From Oscillospiraceae bacterium (lineage in GTDB: Bacteria; Bacillota; Clostridia; Oscillospirales; Acutalibacteraceae): a DNA stretch of 64,000 bases. Positions 33,065 to 42,001 of this stretch are shown here, piece by piece. The notes under the pieces were generated by a model. It made no database searches. It saw nothing but the letters and a program-made list of their open reading frames with translations, and was not told the origin of the DNA. The stretch's first letter is position 1; every line of letters begins with the position of its first letter. The stretch spans positions 87,126-151,125 of the forward strand of contig DPVM01000001.1 in the NCBI GenBank assembly GCA_003526845.1, given 5' to 3'. The translations under genes were made by a program, and so were the position numbers.

Positions 33065-33860
33065 CTGCCTTTTTCAACTCGTAAGCCATATAAATGCCCT
33101 GTTTTTCGTTTTCAACATCATGTATGCGGAAAATATCGGCTCCGCCCAAAACAGCCGCCGTATCAGCCGCTATGTTGCCGAAAACGCGTTTTTGAGGGTC
33201 TGTTTGACCGCTACCCTGCGCAATAACACGCTTTCGGCTTGTGCCGAGCAACATAGGATAGCCGTCAATTTTATATTCTGCAACTTTTGCGATAAGCTCG
33301 AGGCTTTGGGTGTAATCCTTGCCGAATCCGATGCCCATATCAAGGCAAATCGTATTTTTGTCAACGCCGAGCTTTTCACATTCAAAAAGTGAATTTTTAA
33401 AGAAATCGCGCACTTCGGTAACCGAACCGGCGCCGTTATGCATTAAAATCCAGCCTGCGGCGTGTTTTTTGACAATTTTTGCCATTTCAGGAGAAATTAT
33501 ACCGCTTACATCGTTAATAATGTCTGCGCCGCATTTTAAGGCGTTTTCGGCAACGAGCGGAAAATATGTATCAATTGAAATCGGCAAATCGGTTTTTGAG
33601 CGAATTGCTGAGATTACAGGCTCAAGCCGCGCCCATTCCTCCTCGGGTAAAACCTCGGTGTAGCCGGGGCGTGTCGACTGACCGCCGAAATCGATAATAT
33701 CCGCACCCTGCTCAATCAATTCAAGCGCGTGATTGACAGCGTTGTCCGCGCTGTACCATTTGCCGCCGTCCGAAAATGAATCGGGCGTAACATTGACAAT
33801 ACCCATTATAATCGGCTTTTCGCCGTAGACGATATTTTTATCTTTGCATTTCCAAATCAT
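33048..33860 (-). CDS. folP: Dihydropteroate synthase
   Basis: 270 residues. It condenses p-aminobenzoate with the pterin diphosphate. The signatures GIVNVTPDSFSDGG near the N-terminus, DFGGQSTRPG, DINDV-type INDVSG and GTSRKRV are present. It is the sulfonamide target; no insertion in the sulfonamide loops is obvious. It lies between folE (nine bases upstream) and folB. Confidence 0.96.
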   Translation of the reverse strand: MIWKCKDKNIVYGEKPIIMGIVNVTPDSFSDGGKWYSADNAVNHALELIEQGADIIDFGGQSTRPGYTEVLPEEEWARLEPVISAIRSKTDLPISIDTYFPLVAENALKCGADIINDVSGIISPEMAKIVKKHAAGWILMHNGAGSVTEVRDFFKNSLFECEKLGVDKNTICLDMGIGFGKDYTQSLELIAKVAEYKIDGYPMLLGTSRKRVIAQGSGQTDPQKRVFGNIAADTAAVLGGADIFRIHDVENEKQGIYMAYELKKAGVVIG

Positions 33861-33869
33861 ATAAACACC

Positions 33870-34439
33870 TTATTTGTTGAGCAGAGCCAAAACCTCTGCC
33901 CTTGTTTTTGCATCGTTGCGCATATTGCCGCGCAATGCCGATGTTTGAGTTTTTGAGCCGAATGCCTTTGCGCCGCGAATTGACATACAAGTGTGTTCCG
34001 CCTCGATTATAACGGCAACGCCTTTCGGCGAAAGATTGTCATACAAAAAATCGGCAACATCGCTTGTGAGCCTTTCCTGCACCTGCGGACGCTTTGCAAA
34101 ATTGTCAACAATGCGTGCAAATTTTGAAAGACCGATAATTTTATTGTTGCCCGGAATGTATGCAATGTGAGCCTTGCCCATAAACGGGAGTAAATGATGC
34201 TCGCACATTGACGAAAACGGAATATCGCGGACAATAACAACCTCGTCATTTGAACTTTCGTCAAAAAGTTTTAAATGTTGTGCCGGGTCCTCGTCAAGTC
34301 CCGCAAACATTTCCTCATACATATTTGCAACGCGTTTCGGTGTTTCGACAAGACCGGGGCGATTTGGGTCCTCACCGACAGCCTCCAAAATATCCTTAAC
34401 GGCACGCATTATTTTTTCTTTATTCTCCTGTGTAATCAT
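33870..34439 (-). CDS. folE: GTP cyclohydrolase I
   Basis: 189 residues, type IA. It makes dihydroneopterin triphosphate from GTP. Zinc ligands are in SMCEHHLLPF (Cys and His) and the later cysteine in EHTCMSIRGAK. Residues NRPGLVETPKRVA near the N-terminus are typical. It is the first enzyme of the pathway and the second gene of the unit, 11 bases after the LCP-like gene. Confidence 0.96.
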   Translation of the reverse strand: MITQENKEKIMRAVKDILEAVGEDPNRPGLVETPKRVANMYEEMFAGLDEDPAQHLKLFDESSNDEVVIVRDIPFSSMCEHHLLPFMGKAHIAYIPGNNKIIGLSKFARIVDNFAKRPQVQERLTSDVADFLYDNLSPKGVAVIIEAEHTCMSIRGAKAFGSKTQTSALRGNMRNDAKTRAEVLALLNK

Positions 34440-34450
34440 ACAAAACCTCG

Positions 34451-35371
34451 TTATTTACTGAAATATCCTTTAACATCTTTAAGTGAATCCTGTGTCAAAG
34501 CGGTGCCCGAATATGTCGGAGCACAGCTGTAAACCGTAATATCCGTATTTTTATAGCAGAAAACCTCTACGGAATTTTTATTATCCTCAAAATTTCGCAC
34601 TGAAATATTTGTTGACGCTGATTTGTTGAAAAGTCTGAAAAGAGATTCGCAGTCCTCATAATTTTTTTCGTTAAACAATTCTGTCAACGCGTACAAAACA
34701 AGCTCGTTTGCGGCGGAATAATTTTTTGTGTCGACCGAATAATAGCGCATAAGATTTGAAAAATCCTCGCCGTCAAGATATGATTCGCCCTTGCGCAGAC
34801 GGATTGTGTATGTGTCGTCGCCGCTGCCGCCGTCGTGGCGAATATCTTTGTCGCTTTTATAAGCAAATTTGCCCATATTGTCTGCGAAATTTGTAAAATC
34901 ATTGTCCTTAAAGCAGGCATAATAGTCAATTTCAAAACCGAAATATTCGCTAAGCGCTTTTTGAAGCCCTGCGCCGCCGTCCGTTGACAGAATTTTGAAA
35001 AGCGATTTGCCGTTGACTGTCATCTGCGGCGATAGTGTTGATACCTTGTATGCCAAATTATCCTTGTCCGCCTGAATCAAAACGGCATAGTGAAGATTTG
35101 TTTCGTCATCGTCGGTTTCGACAAAAAGATAGTTTGTTTTGCCGGATATTTGAGGCAATGCGGTGTCGTTGTTCACCGCCGCCGTTGTCGAAATTTCGCC
35201 GTCGGCAAAAAATGACGAAACAGTGGGATAATTTTTATTCATAAAAATTACAAACACAATTGTGATTATAACTATTACCGCAAGGAGAATGAGAAGAATA
35301 TTTTTTTCACGCGAGCGTTTATAATCGCTTTTGGGAATATAAATGTCGCCCCTGTTTTTAAATATTTTCAA
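34451..35371 (-). CDS. Divergent LCP-like membrane protein lacking the catalytic arginines
   Basis: 306 residues starting at TTG (GGAGGAA five bases upstream). A basic cytoplasmic start is followed by one membrane helix at about residues 26-44 and an extracellular domain. Its strand order resembles LytR-CpsA-Psr proteins: TNYLFVETDDDETN, HYAVLIQADKDNLAYKVSTL, then IDYYACFKDNDFTNFADNMGKFAY. The two arginine-bearing motifs of active LCP enzymes (RADS and LRDAY in the 44634-46463 protein) are replaced here by NLHYAV and LSPQM. It may be a non-enzymatic relative that binds polyprenyl-linked polymer, or simply a regulator. It is transcribed divergently from dnaA and leads the folate genes. Confidence 0.65.
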   Translation of the reverse strand: MKIFKNRGDIYIPKSDYKRSREKNILLILLAVIVIITIVFVIFMNKNYPTVSSFFADGEISTTAAVNNDTALPQISGKTNYLFVETDDDETNLHYAVLIQADKDNLAYKVSTLSPQMTVNGKSLFKILSTDGGAGLQKALSEYFGFEIDYYACFKDNDFTNFADNMGKFAYKSDKDIRHDGGSGDDTYTIRLRKGESYLDGEDFSNLMRYYSVDTKNYSAANELVLYALTELFNEKNYEDCESLFRLFNKSASTNISVRNFEDNKNSVEVFCYKNTDITVYSCAPTYSGTALTQDSLKDVKGYFSK

Positions 35372-35403
35372 TGAAATTCCTCCGTATATTCAAGTAATTA
35401 TCT

Positions 35404-35432
35404 ATTATAGATTAAAGATTTTTAAATTGCAA
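35404..35432 (-). promoter_or_regulatory. Promoter of the LCP-like/folate operon
   Basis: On the minus strand TTGCAA and TATAAT with 17-base spacing, about 35 bases ahead of the TTG start. Confidence 0.7.
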
Positions 35433-35478
35433 TAAAATATAATAAAATATACAGAAACTTAAAAAATAAAGAGTTGAG

Positions 35479-35572
35479 TTTTCCACAACTCTAAAATACT
35501 AATGTTTAAAATATTATAATTAATTATTGACTAAATATATATATTAATATATAATAATATATATGTGGATTA
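35479..35572. other. DnaA boxes and AT-rich region upstream of dnaA (origin part 1)
   Basis: A TTTTCCACA box lies at 35479-35487, inside a GAGTTG/CAACTC dyad. A TGTGGATTA box, the complement of TAATCCACA, lies at 35564-35572. Between them is an almost pure A/T stretch. The second box overlaps the predicted dnaA transcription start, fitting DnaA autoregulation. Confidence 0.75.
35527..35555 (+). promoter_or_regulatory. dnaA promoter
   Basis: TTGACT and TATAAT with 17-base spacing; start near 35562, next to a DnaA box. Confidence 0.75.
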
Positions 35573-35626
35573 GTGCGCCCAAACGGCGTTTGTTGATATA
35601 AAAAATTGTTCGACGAGAGGAAATTT

Positions 35627-36964
35627 ATGGACACATTTGAAGAATTATGGCAAAGCGTGCTTGACTATTGCAAGCAAAGAATAAACGAAACGGCTTTTAC
35701 ACTTTGGCTGTTGCCGATTGAAATAGGCGATTTTAACAACGGCAAGGTTGTTTTGAAATTTTCAAACTCATTTAAGAAAAACACGGTTGTAGGTCAATAC
35801 GGTGAACTTTTGAACGAGGCTTTTGAGGCCGTTTGCGGCTTTCCGGTTGAAATTGAATATACAAGCCCCGAGGATTTTTTGACCGAAAGTGAAAAAAATC
35901 AGCAGGATTTGGAAGATTTTAAAAACGAAACCTTTACTTTTGACAACTTTATCGTAGGCCCGTCAAACAAATTTGCATACACGGCGGCAAAGGCAATCGC
36001 TGCAGACCCGGGCGGACAGATAAGCAAAGGCAACAACCTTTCAAACTACAATCCGCTTTTCATTTACGGTAATTCGGGACTCGGCAAAACTCATATCTTA
36101 AACGCAATCAGCTACGAAGTGCGCAGAAATTATCCCGATATGAAAGTTGTTTATGTCACCTGTGAAGAGTTTTTGAACGAATTTCTCGCAAATATGTATA
36201 AGAAAAACAACGAGGAGTTTAGAAACAAATACAGAAACATTGATGTTTTTCTTGTTGACGATATTCAGTTTATTGCAGGCAAGGATTCGACGGAGGAGGA
36301 ATTTTTCCATACTTTCAACGCACTTGTTGACAACGGAAAACAGGTTGTTTTAACAGCCGACAGACCGCCTAAAGAAATTAAATCGCTGACAGACAGACTT
36401 GCATCAAGATTTGTCAGCGGCTTGCTTGCCGATATTCAAACACCGGAGTATGATACACGCTGTGCAATCATTAAGCGCAAGGCGGAACTTCTTAATTTTG
36501 AAATTGATGATAATGTAATTCAATACATAGCAGGTCAAATCAAATCAAATATCCGTCAGCTTGAGGGAATAACCAAAAAATTGCACGCAATGTGCGTTTT
36601 CGGCGAACAAAAGCCAACAATTGCACTTGCACAAACGGCAATCAAAGATATTTTGACCGATGTTCAACCGCTTCATGTAACGGTTGACAGAATTGTTGAC
36701 GAGGTAAGCAGAACAACCGGTGTTTCGGTTGACGACATTATGAGCAAAAAACACACGGCAAATGTGTCCGACGCAAGAAAAATGTGTTTTTACATAATAA
36801 GAGAAGTTACCGATATGAGCTACAAAAATATCGGCAGCAAATTTAACAGAGACCATTCGACCGTTATGTATAACATTGAAAAAATGGAGGAGAGAATCAA
36901 AACGGATTCAACCCTCAATTCTCAGGTCAGCGACATTATAAGCAATATTAAGGATTATAGATAA
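35627..36964 (+). CDS. dnaA: Chromosomal replication initiator protein DnaA
   Basis: 445 residues from ATG 35627, chosen because GAGAGG lies six bases upstream; a TTG 21 bases earlier is in frame but lacks a site. Domain I is at residues 1-80, followed by a short acidic linker. The AAA+ domain has Walker A GNSGLGKTH at about 148-156 and Walker B VFLVDDIQF near 208. The DNA-binding domain carries the box-recognition signature NRDHSTVMYNIEKM near the C-terminus. It binds the boxes on both sides of its own gene to open the origin. Confidence 0.98.
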   Translation: MDTFEELWQSVLDYCKQRINETAFTLWLLPIEIGDFNNGKVVLKFSNSFKKNTVVGQYGELLNEAFEAVCGFPVEIEYTSPEDFLTESEKNQQDLEDFKNETFTFDNFIVGPSNKFAYTAAKAIAADPGGQISKGNNLSNYNPLFIYGNSGLGKTHILNAISYEVRRNYPDMKVVYVTCEEFLNEFLANMYKKNNEEFRNKYRNIDVFLVDDIQFIAGKDSTEEEFFHTFNALVDNGKQVVLTADRPPKEIKSLTDRLASRFVSGLLADIQTPEYDTRCAIIKRKAELLNFEIDDNVIQYIAGQIKSNIRQLEGITKKLHAMCVFGEQKPTIALAQTAIKDILTDVQPLHVTVDRIVDEVSRTTGVSVDDIMSKKHTANVSDARKMCFYIIREVTDMSYKNIGSKFNRDHSTVMYNIEKMEERIKTDSTLNSQVSDIISNIKDYR

Positions 36965-36984
36965 CAATTAAACTTATTATCCGA

Positions 36985-37139
36985 TTTTCCACATAATTTT
37001 CATTTTCCACACTGCAATTTTGCACACGGTATGTTGAAAAAAATGTTTTTCAACATTTTAAACATTTATTACACAAACGGCGTTTGAAAATTTTTGTGCC
37101 GAATATTGCATTATTAAACGGTTTTGATAATTTTCAACA
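36985..37139. other. DnaA-box cluster between dnaA and dnaN (origin part 2)
   Basis: TTTTCCACA boxes lie at 36985-36993 and 37003-37011. TTTTGCACA is at 37018, and an inverted pair TGTTGAAAA/TTTTCAACA at 37032-37055. Another TTTTCAACA is at 37131-37139. They lead into the trio element at 37152, matching the arrangement of the Bacillus unwinding region. Confidence 0.8.
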
Positions 37140-37151
37140 CTTTACACACCC

Positions 37152-37180
37152 ACTACTAATACTACTAAAACTATTTATAT
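37152..37180 (+). other. DnaA-trio-like element and AT-rich unwinding region
   Basis: ACTACTAATACTACTAAAAC follows a CACACCC step after the last DnaA box and leads into ATTTATATTGATTTA. The complementary strand reads as repeats of TAG-type triplets, the pattern that loads DnaA onto single strand in Bacillus subtilis. This marks the likely site of strand opening. Confidence 0.75.
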
Positions 37181-37199
37181 TGATTTACGGAGAAAAATT

Positions 37200-38312
37200 A
37201 TGAAATTTACCTGCGACACAAAAGAATTAAGCAATGCCTGTAACAATGTAATCAGAGCGGTAAGCACAAAGGTGACTATTCCGACAATTGAGGGCATTTT
37301 GATTGAGTGCGGCTCCGACACATTGAGCCTTACCGGCTATGACTTTGAATTCGGTATTAATACAATATTATCGGTTGATGTTGTTGAGCCGGGTGCAATA
37401 GTAATTAATGCAAAAGTTTTGTGTGACATTATCAGAAAGCTTGCAGATGTTGATGTTACTGTTGAAACAAACGGAACTTCCGTTTCAATTATAAGCGGTG
37501 CCGCTCAATATAATATTACAGGTATTGACGCAGAAGATTATCCCGAACTCCCGTCGGTTAACGACGGTTTTCCGTTTGAAATCAGCCAAAGCCTGATTTA
37601 TTCAATGATTATGCAAACGCTGTTTGCAGTTGCCGACAATGAGGCATCAAAACCCGTATATACAGGACTTAAATTTGAAATTAAAGAAAACGAATTGACA
37701 CTTATCGGTGTTGACGGATACAGACTCGCTATCAGAAAAGAAAAAATTAATTACAACGGCGATGAAATGACATTTATCGTGCCTAAAAAAACAATCAGAG
37801 AGTTTGTTAAAATCATTGATCCCGAAAGTGACGAAAATATATCAATTAATATCGGCAAAAGACATATTGTATTTGATATTAAAAATTATTCTATTATCAG
37901 CCGTTTGCTTGACGGAGAATTTTTGGATTACACAAACGCAGTGCCGAAAACAATTACAACCACCGTTTTAATTAACACAAAAGACGCGATTGATTGTATT
38001 GAAAAAACACTGCCTGTTATCGAAAATAACCAGAAAAACCCAATCAGATGTTTGTTTGATGGCGACCAAATGAGAGTTTCGACCGTTTCAAGCCTCGGCA
38101 GGGTTGTTGACTATACACACGCAAACACCTCGGGCAACAGAGTTGAAATCGGCTTTAACTCAAAGTTTGTGCTTGACGCGCTCAATGCCGCAGACACCGA
38201 CGAGGTAAAGATTGAGCTTAACGGACCGGTCAGCCCGGTTAAGGTTATGCCGCTTGAGGGCGACAATTTCTTATTCTTGGTATTACCGATGAGGCTTAGA
38301 AATGAAAATTAA
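37200..38312 (+). CDS. dnaN: DNA polymerase III sliding clamp (beta subunit)
   Basis: 370 residues, three clamp-fold repeats. It encircles DNA and tethers polymerase. The N-terminal MKFTCDTKELSNACNNVIRAV and the C-terminal VMPLEGDNFLFLVLPMRL are typical. ACGGAG lies before the ATG. It overlaps the S4-domain gene by 11 bases. The 235 bases before it hold the unwinding region. Confidence 0.97.
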   Translation: MKFTCDTKELSNACNNVIRAVSTKVTIPTIEGILIECGSDTLSLTGYDFEFGINTILSVDVVEPGAIVINAKVLCDIIRKLADVDVTVETNGTSVSIISGAAQYNITGIDAEDYPELPSVNDGFPFEISQSLIYSMIMQTLFAVADNEASKPVYTGLKFEIKENELTLIGVDGYRLAIRKEKINYNGDEMTFIVPKKTIREFVKIIDPESDENISINIGKRHIVFDIKNYSIISRLLDGEFLDYTNAVPKTITTTVLINTKDAIDCIEKTLPVIENNQKNPIRCLFDGDQMRVSTVSSLGRVVDYTHANTSGNRVEIGFNSKFVLDALNAADTDEVKIELNGPVSPVKVMPLEGDNFLFLVLPMRLRNEN

Positions 38313-38550
38313 GGTTACTGTTAAAGAACATAATAAAGAAACCGTTAAAATAAGGACAGATTTTATTCAACTGCAATCGCTTTTAAAATTTAAAGGAATA
38401 AGCGAGACGGGCGGTCAAGCCAAGGAATTTATTCAAGGCGGTCTTGTCAAGGTAAACGGTGAAGTTTGCACGGCAAGGGGCAAAAAAATCCGCCCCGGCG
38501 ATGTTGTGAGCGTTTTTTCGACAGATTATTTAATAGCAAATGAAGATTAA
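38302..38550 (+). CDS. yaaA: S4-domain RNA-binding protein YaaA (RlbA-like)
   Basis: 82 residues, the standard size for the S4 protein found between dnaN and recF in Firmicutes. The S4 core reads LLKFKGISETGGQAKEFIQ and GLVKVNGEVCTARGKKIRPGD. In Bacillus it has been linked to 50S ribosome assembly. It overlaps dnaN by 11 bases and recF by 11 bases, so all three are translationally coupled. Confidence 0.93.
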   Translation: MKIKVTVKEHNKETVKIRTDFIQLQSLLKFKGISETGGQAKEFIQGGLVKVNGEVCTARGKKIRPGDVVSVFSTDYLIANED

Positions 38551-39628
38551 CGATATTAAAATCGAAAATTTCAGAAATATTGAGAATATGACTGCCGAAT
38601 TTGACGATGTGAATATAATTTGGGGCGAAAATGCGCAGGGCAAAACAAATTTGATTGAGGCGGTGTATCTTTTTACCGGGTCAAAGAGTTTTCGCGGCGT
38701 AAAGGACAGTCAACTTGTCAAAATTGGTTGTGAATACAGCAGACTCAATATTGATTTCACATCAAATGGCAGAGAACAAAATGCCGAAATTTTGATTAAA
38801 GGCAAAAGACATGCAACGCTTAACGGAATAAAAAAGCGTTCTGCGGCAGAACTCGGCAACGAACTTAAGGCGGTTGTGTTTTCGCCGATTCATTTAAGTA
38901 TGATTAAGGACGGACCGAGCGAAAGGCGCAAATTTATCGACAATGCGCTGTGTCAGCTGAAATCAAACTACAGAAATCTGCTTAAAGAATATAACAGAGC
39001 ACTTTTGCAACGAAACACATTGTTAAAAGATTTGGCTAAAAATCCCGAACTTGACAGTATGCTTTATGTATGGGACGGCAATCTTGCGAAAATCGGCGCG
39101 AAAATCGTTTATCAAAGGCTCAAATATATTGAAGCACTCAAACCGTTTATAAAAGATATTTTTTCGGGCATCAGCAGCGGGAGAGAAAATATTGATTTGA
39201 TATATTCCTCCTGCGCCGAATTTGACGCCGACTTAAATATAATCGAACAAAATCTGCTTTCTGCTTTTGAAAGCAGCAAAACAGCCGACATAATAAACAA
39301 AACAACAACAAAAGGTCCTCACAGGGACGATATTGATATATTAATCAACGGCACAAGCGCGAAAATTTACGGCTCGCAGGGTCAGCAAAGAAGTTGTGTG
39401 CTTGCGCTAAAACTTGCGGAGGCAAGTTTGCTAAAAAAAATGACGGAAATTGAGCCGATTGCTCTGCTCGACGATGTTATGAGCGAACTTGACGAAAAAA
39501 GGCAGGATTATATCCTAAACCATATAAAAAATTGGCAGGTTTTCATTACCTGCTGTGATAAAGAAACTATTTTGCGCCTCAAAAAAGGCAAAACCTTTCA
39601 TATTGACGGCGGCAAAATTATCGATTGA
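38540..39628 (+). CDS. recF: DNA replication/repair protein RecF
   Basis: 362 residues, an SMC-like ATPase that loads RecA at gaps. Walker A is GENAQGKTNLIEA (about residues 30-42), the ABC signature GSQGQQRS, and Walker B ALLDDVMSELDE. Start and stop overlap or nearly touch neighbouring genes. Confidence 0.96.
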   Translation: MKINDIKIENFRNIENMTAEFDDVNIIWGENAQGKTNLIEAVYLFTGSKSFRGVKDSQLVKIGCEYSRLNIDFTSNGREQNAEILIKGKRHATLNGIKKRSAAELGNELKAVVFSPIHLSMIKDGPSERRKFIDNALCQLKSNYRNLLKEYNRALLQRNTLLKDLAKNPELDSMLYVWDGNLAKIGAKIVYQRLKYIEALKPFIKDIFSGISSGRENIDLIYSSCAEFDADLNIIEQNLLSAFESSKTADIINKTTTKGPHRDDIDILINGTSAKIYGSQGQQRSCVLALKLAEASLLKKMTEIEPIALLDDVMSELDEKRQDYILNHIKNWQVFITCCDKETILRLKKGKTFHIDGGKIID

Positions 39629-39638
39629 CGGAGAAATT

Positions 39639-39890
39639 ATGTTTTTACACCTTGGTGAGGACACCGTTATTACGGATAAAAATATAATAGGCATTTTTGA
39701 TATGGACACATCAACCGTCAACAAGGCAACGCGCGACTATTTAAACAAGGCGCAAAAAGACGGCAGAGTGGTTTATGTAAATTATGATTTGCCGAAAAGT
39801 TTTGTTGTGACGGACAGTGAGGTTTATATCAGCCCCGTCAACACGGGAACGCTGAGTAAAAGAGCAAAAAAGCTCAGCTTGAGCAAGTAA
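39639..39890 (+). CDS. remB: DUF370 / RemB-type extracellular matrix regulator
   Basis: The start at 39639 (ATG with GGAG upstream) gives 83 residues beginning MFLHLGEDTVI, the usual start of the family. VNYDLPKSFVVTDSEVYISP is the conserved C-terminal part. RemB of Bacillus affects biofilm matrix expression; the related RemA binds DNA. It lies between recF and gyrB, its normal place. Confidence 0.93.
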   Translation: MFLHLGEDTVITDKNIIGIFDMDTSTVNKATRDYLNKAQKDGRVVYVNYDLPKSFVVTDSEVYISPVNTGTLSKRAKKLSLSK

Positions 39891-39944
39891 TCAATTAAGT
39901 TAAAAATTAGATTAACATATAAATTCATAAAATGAGGAATATTT

Positions 39945-41960
39945 ATGGCTGACGAAATTAAAGACGAAATCATTAATGAAACCAACCTTGAAGAAGAGGA
40001 TATGGACACTGTTGTAACAGACGATTACAACGAGGACAGTATTCAGGTTCTTGAGGGTTTGGAGGCAGTAAGAAAGCGCCCCGGTATGTATATCGGCTCG
40101 ACAGGACCGAGAGGATTGCATCACCTTGTTTACGAGATTGTCGATAATTCAATCGACGAGGCTCTCGCAGGTGTCTGCACACATATCGAAACGGAAATTT
40201 TGCCCGGAAATATTATTTCCGTTAAGGATAACGGCCGTGGTATTCCGACAGGTATCAACGAAAAAACAGGACTTCCGGCAGTAACCGTTGTTTTGACGGT
40301 GCTTCATGCCGGCGGTAAATTCGGCGGCTCAGGCTACAAGGTTTCGGGCGGTTTGCACGGCGTAGGTTCGTCCGTTGTAAACGCACTTTCGGAATGGCTC
40401 GAGGTTGAGGTAACTCAAAACGGCCATGTTTATGCACAAAGATTTGAAAGAGGCAAGCCGGTTGACGATTTGCATATCATCAAGGATGTCAGCGAAGCCG
40501 AACACGGCACGCTTATCAGATTTAAGGCGGACGCCGATATTTTCCAAGAAACAACAAAATATTCGTTTGACATTCTTCAGCGCAGGCTCAGAGAACAGGC
40601 ATTTCTTAATGCAGGTCTTTCAATCAGCCTTTCCGACAAGCGAGAAAAATTTGAGCGCGACTCGGACGACAGATATGACGATGAAGAACACACATCGGTT
40701 TATTGCTACGAGGGCGGTATCCGTTCATTCGTAGAATGGATTAACGAAAGCCGCGGATTTACCCCGATTCAGGAAGAGGTTATCCACATTTCGACAACCA
40801 AGGATGACAGAAGCGCAGAGGTTGCGCTTTGCTACACCGACGGCTACACCGAAACACTGCTTTCATTTGCAAACAACATTAATACAATCGACGGCGGTAC
40901 CCACGAAACGGGATTTAAAACGGCGCTTACCCGTGTATTTAACGACTACGGCAAAAAATTCAATATTTTGAAGGACAGCGACAAAAAATTCTCGGGCGAC
41001 GATGTTCGTGAGGGTATCACAGCCGTTATCAGCGTTAAGCTGACAGAGGCACAGTTTGAGGGTCAGACAAAGGGCAAACTCGGCAACACTGACATTACAG
41101 GCCTTGTTTCATCGCTTGTTTATGACAAGCTTATGACATATTTTGAGGAGCATCCGCAGGTTGCGAAAACATTGCTCGGCAAGGCTCTTGACGCATCAAG
41201 GGCAAGAGAGGCAGCAAGAAAGGCGAGAGAAAACGCAAGAAGAAAATCGCCGCTTGAAAGCAATTCGCTCCCCGGCAAACTTGCAGACTGCACAAGCAAG
41301 GACCCGACAAAGTGCGAAATCTATATCGTCGAGGGTGACTCGGCAGGCGGTTCCGCAAAAGAGGGCAGAGACAGAGAGCATATGGCAATACTTCCGCTTT
41401 GGGGTAAAATGCTTAATGTTGAAAAGGCAAGAGTTGACAAGGTAATCACAAATGAAAAACTTGTGCCTGTTGTAATGGCTCTCGGCACGGGAATCGGCGA
41501 GGACTTTGATATTTCAAAGCTCCGTTATCACAAAATCATCATTATGGCGGATGCCGATGTCGACGGTGCACATATCAGAACATTGCTTTTGACATTCTTC
41601 TTCAGATATATGCCGCAAATTATCGAGGACGGCTATGTTTATCTTGCACAACCGCCGCTTTTCAAAATTTCAAAGGGCAAAAAGAGCGCGTATGCTTTCT
41701 CCGAGGAGCAAAGGGACGCAGAAATTGCCGAATTCGGCGGCGACTGCGACATTCAGCGATACAAAGGTCTCGGTGAGATGGACCCGCAACAGCTTTGGGA
41801 AACAACAATGGACCCCGAATTCAGAACAATGCTCAGAGTCACAATCGATGATGCACAAAGAGCGAGCGAAAACTTTTCTATTCTTATGGGCGACAATGTT
41901 GAGCCGAGAAGAGAATTTATCGAAAAGAACGCAAAATTTGTTCAAAACCTTGATATTTAA
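39945..41960 (+). CDS. gyrB: DNA gyrase subunit B
   Basis: 671 residues, slightly extended by an acidic N-terminal stretch of about 22 residues. GHKL ATPase motifs EIVDNSIDEALAG and GGLHGVGSSVVNALS, and TOPRIM motifs EGDSAGGSAKEGRDR and MADADVDGAHIRTL are intact. With GyrA it introduces negative supercoils. 54 bases separate it from remB. Confidence 0.98.
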   Translation: MADEIKDEIINETNLEEEDMDTVVTDDYNEDSIQVLEGLEAVRKRPGMYIGSTGPRGLHHLVYEIVDNSIDEALAGVCTHIETEILPGNIISVKDNGRGIPTGINEKTGLPAVTVVLTVLHAGGKFGGSGYKVSGGLHGVGSSVVNALSEWLEVEVTQNGHVYAQRFERGKPVDDLHIIKDVSEAEHGTLIRFKADADIFQETTKYSFDILQRRLREQAFLNAGLSISLSDKREKFERDSDDRYDDEEHTSVYCYEGGIRSFVEWINESRGFTPIQEEVIHISTTKDDRSAEVALCYTDGYTETLLSFANNINTIDGGTHETGFKTALTRVFNDYGKKFNILKDSDKKFSGDDVREGITAVISVKLTEAQFEGQTKGKLGNTDITGLVSSLVYDKLMTYFEEHPQVAKTLLGKALDASRAREAARKARENARRKSPLESNSLPGKLADCTSKDPTKCEIYIVEGDSAGGSAKEGRDREHMAILPLWGKMLNVEKARVDKVITNEKLVPVVMALGTGIGEDFDISKLRYHKIIIMADADVDGAHIRTLLLTFFFRYMPQIIEDGYVYLAQPPLFKISKGKKSAYAFSEEQRDAEIAEFGGDCDIQRYKGLGEMDPQQLWETTMDPEFRTMLRVTIDDAQRASENFSILMGDNVEPRREFIEKNAKFVQNLDI

Positions 41961-42001
41961 TCAAAAATCAATCGACAACCTTATATATAGGAGCATTATA
42001 A

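Noticed and set aside
35606..35626. TTG start that would add seven residues to DnaA
   Set aside because: The ribosome-binding site GAGAGG would lie inside the coding region and fits the ATG at 35627.
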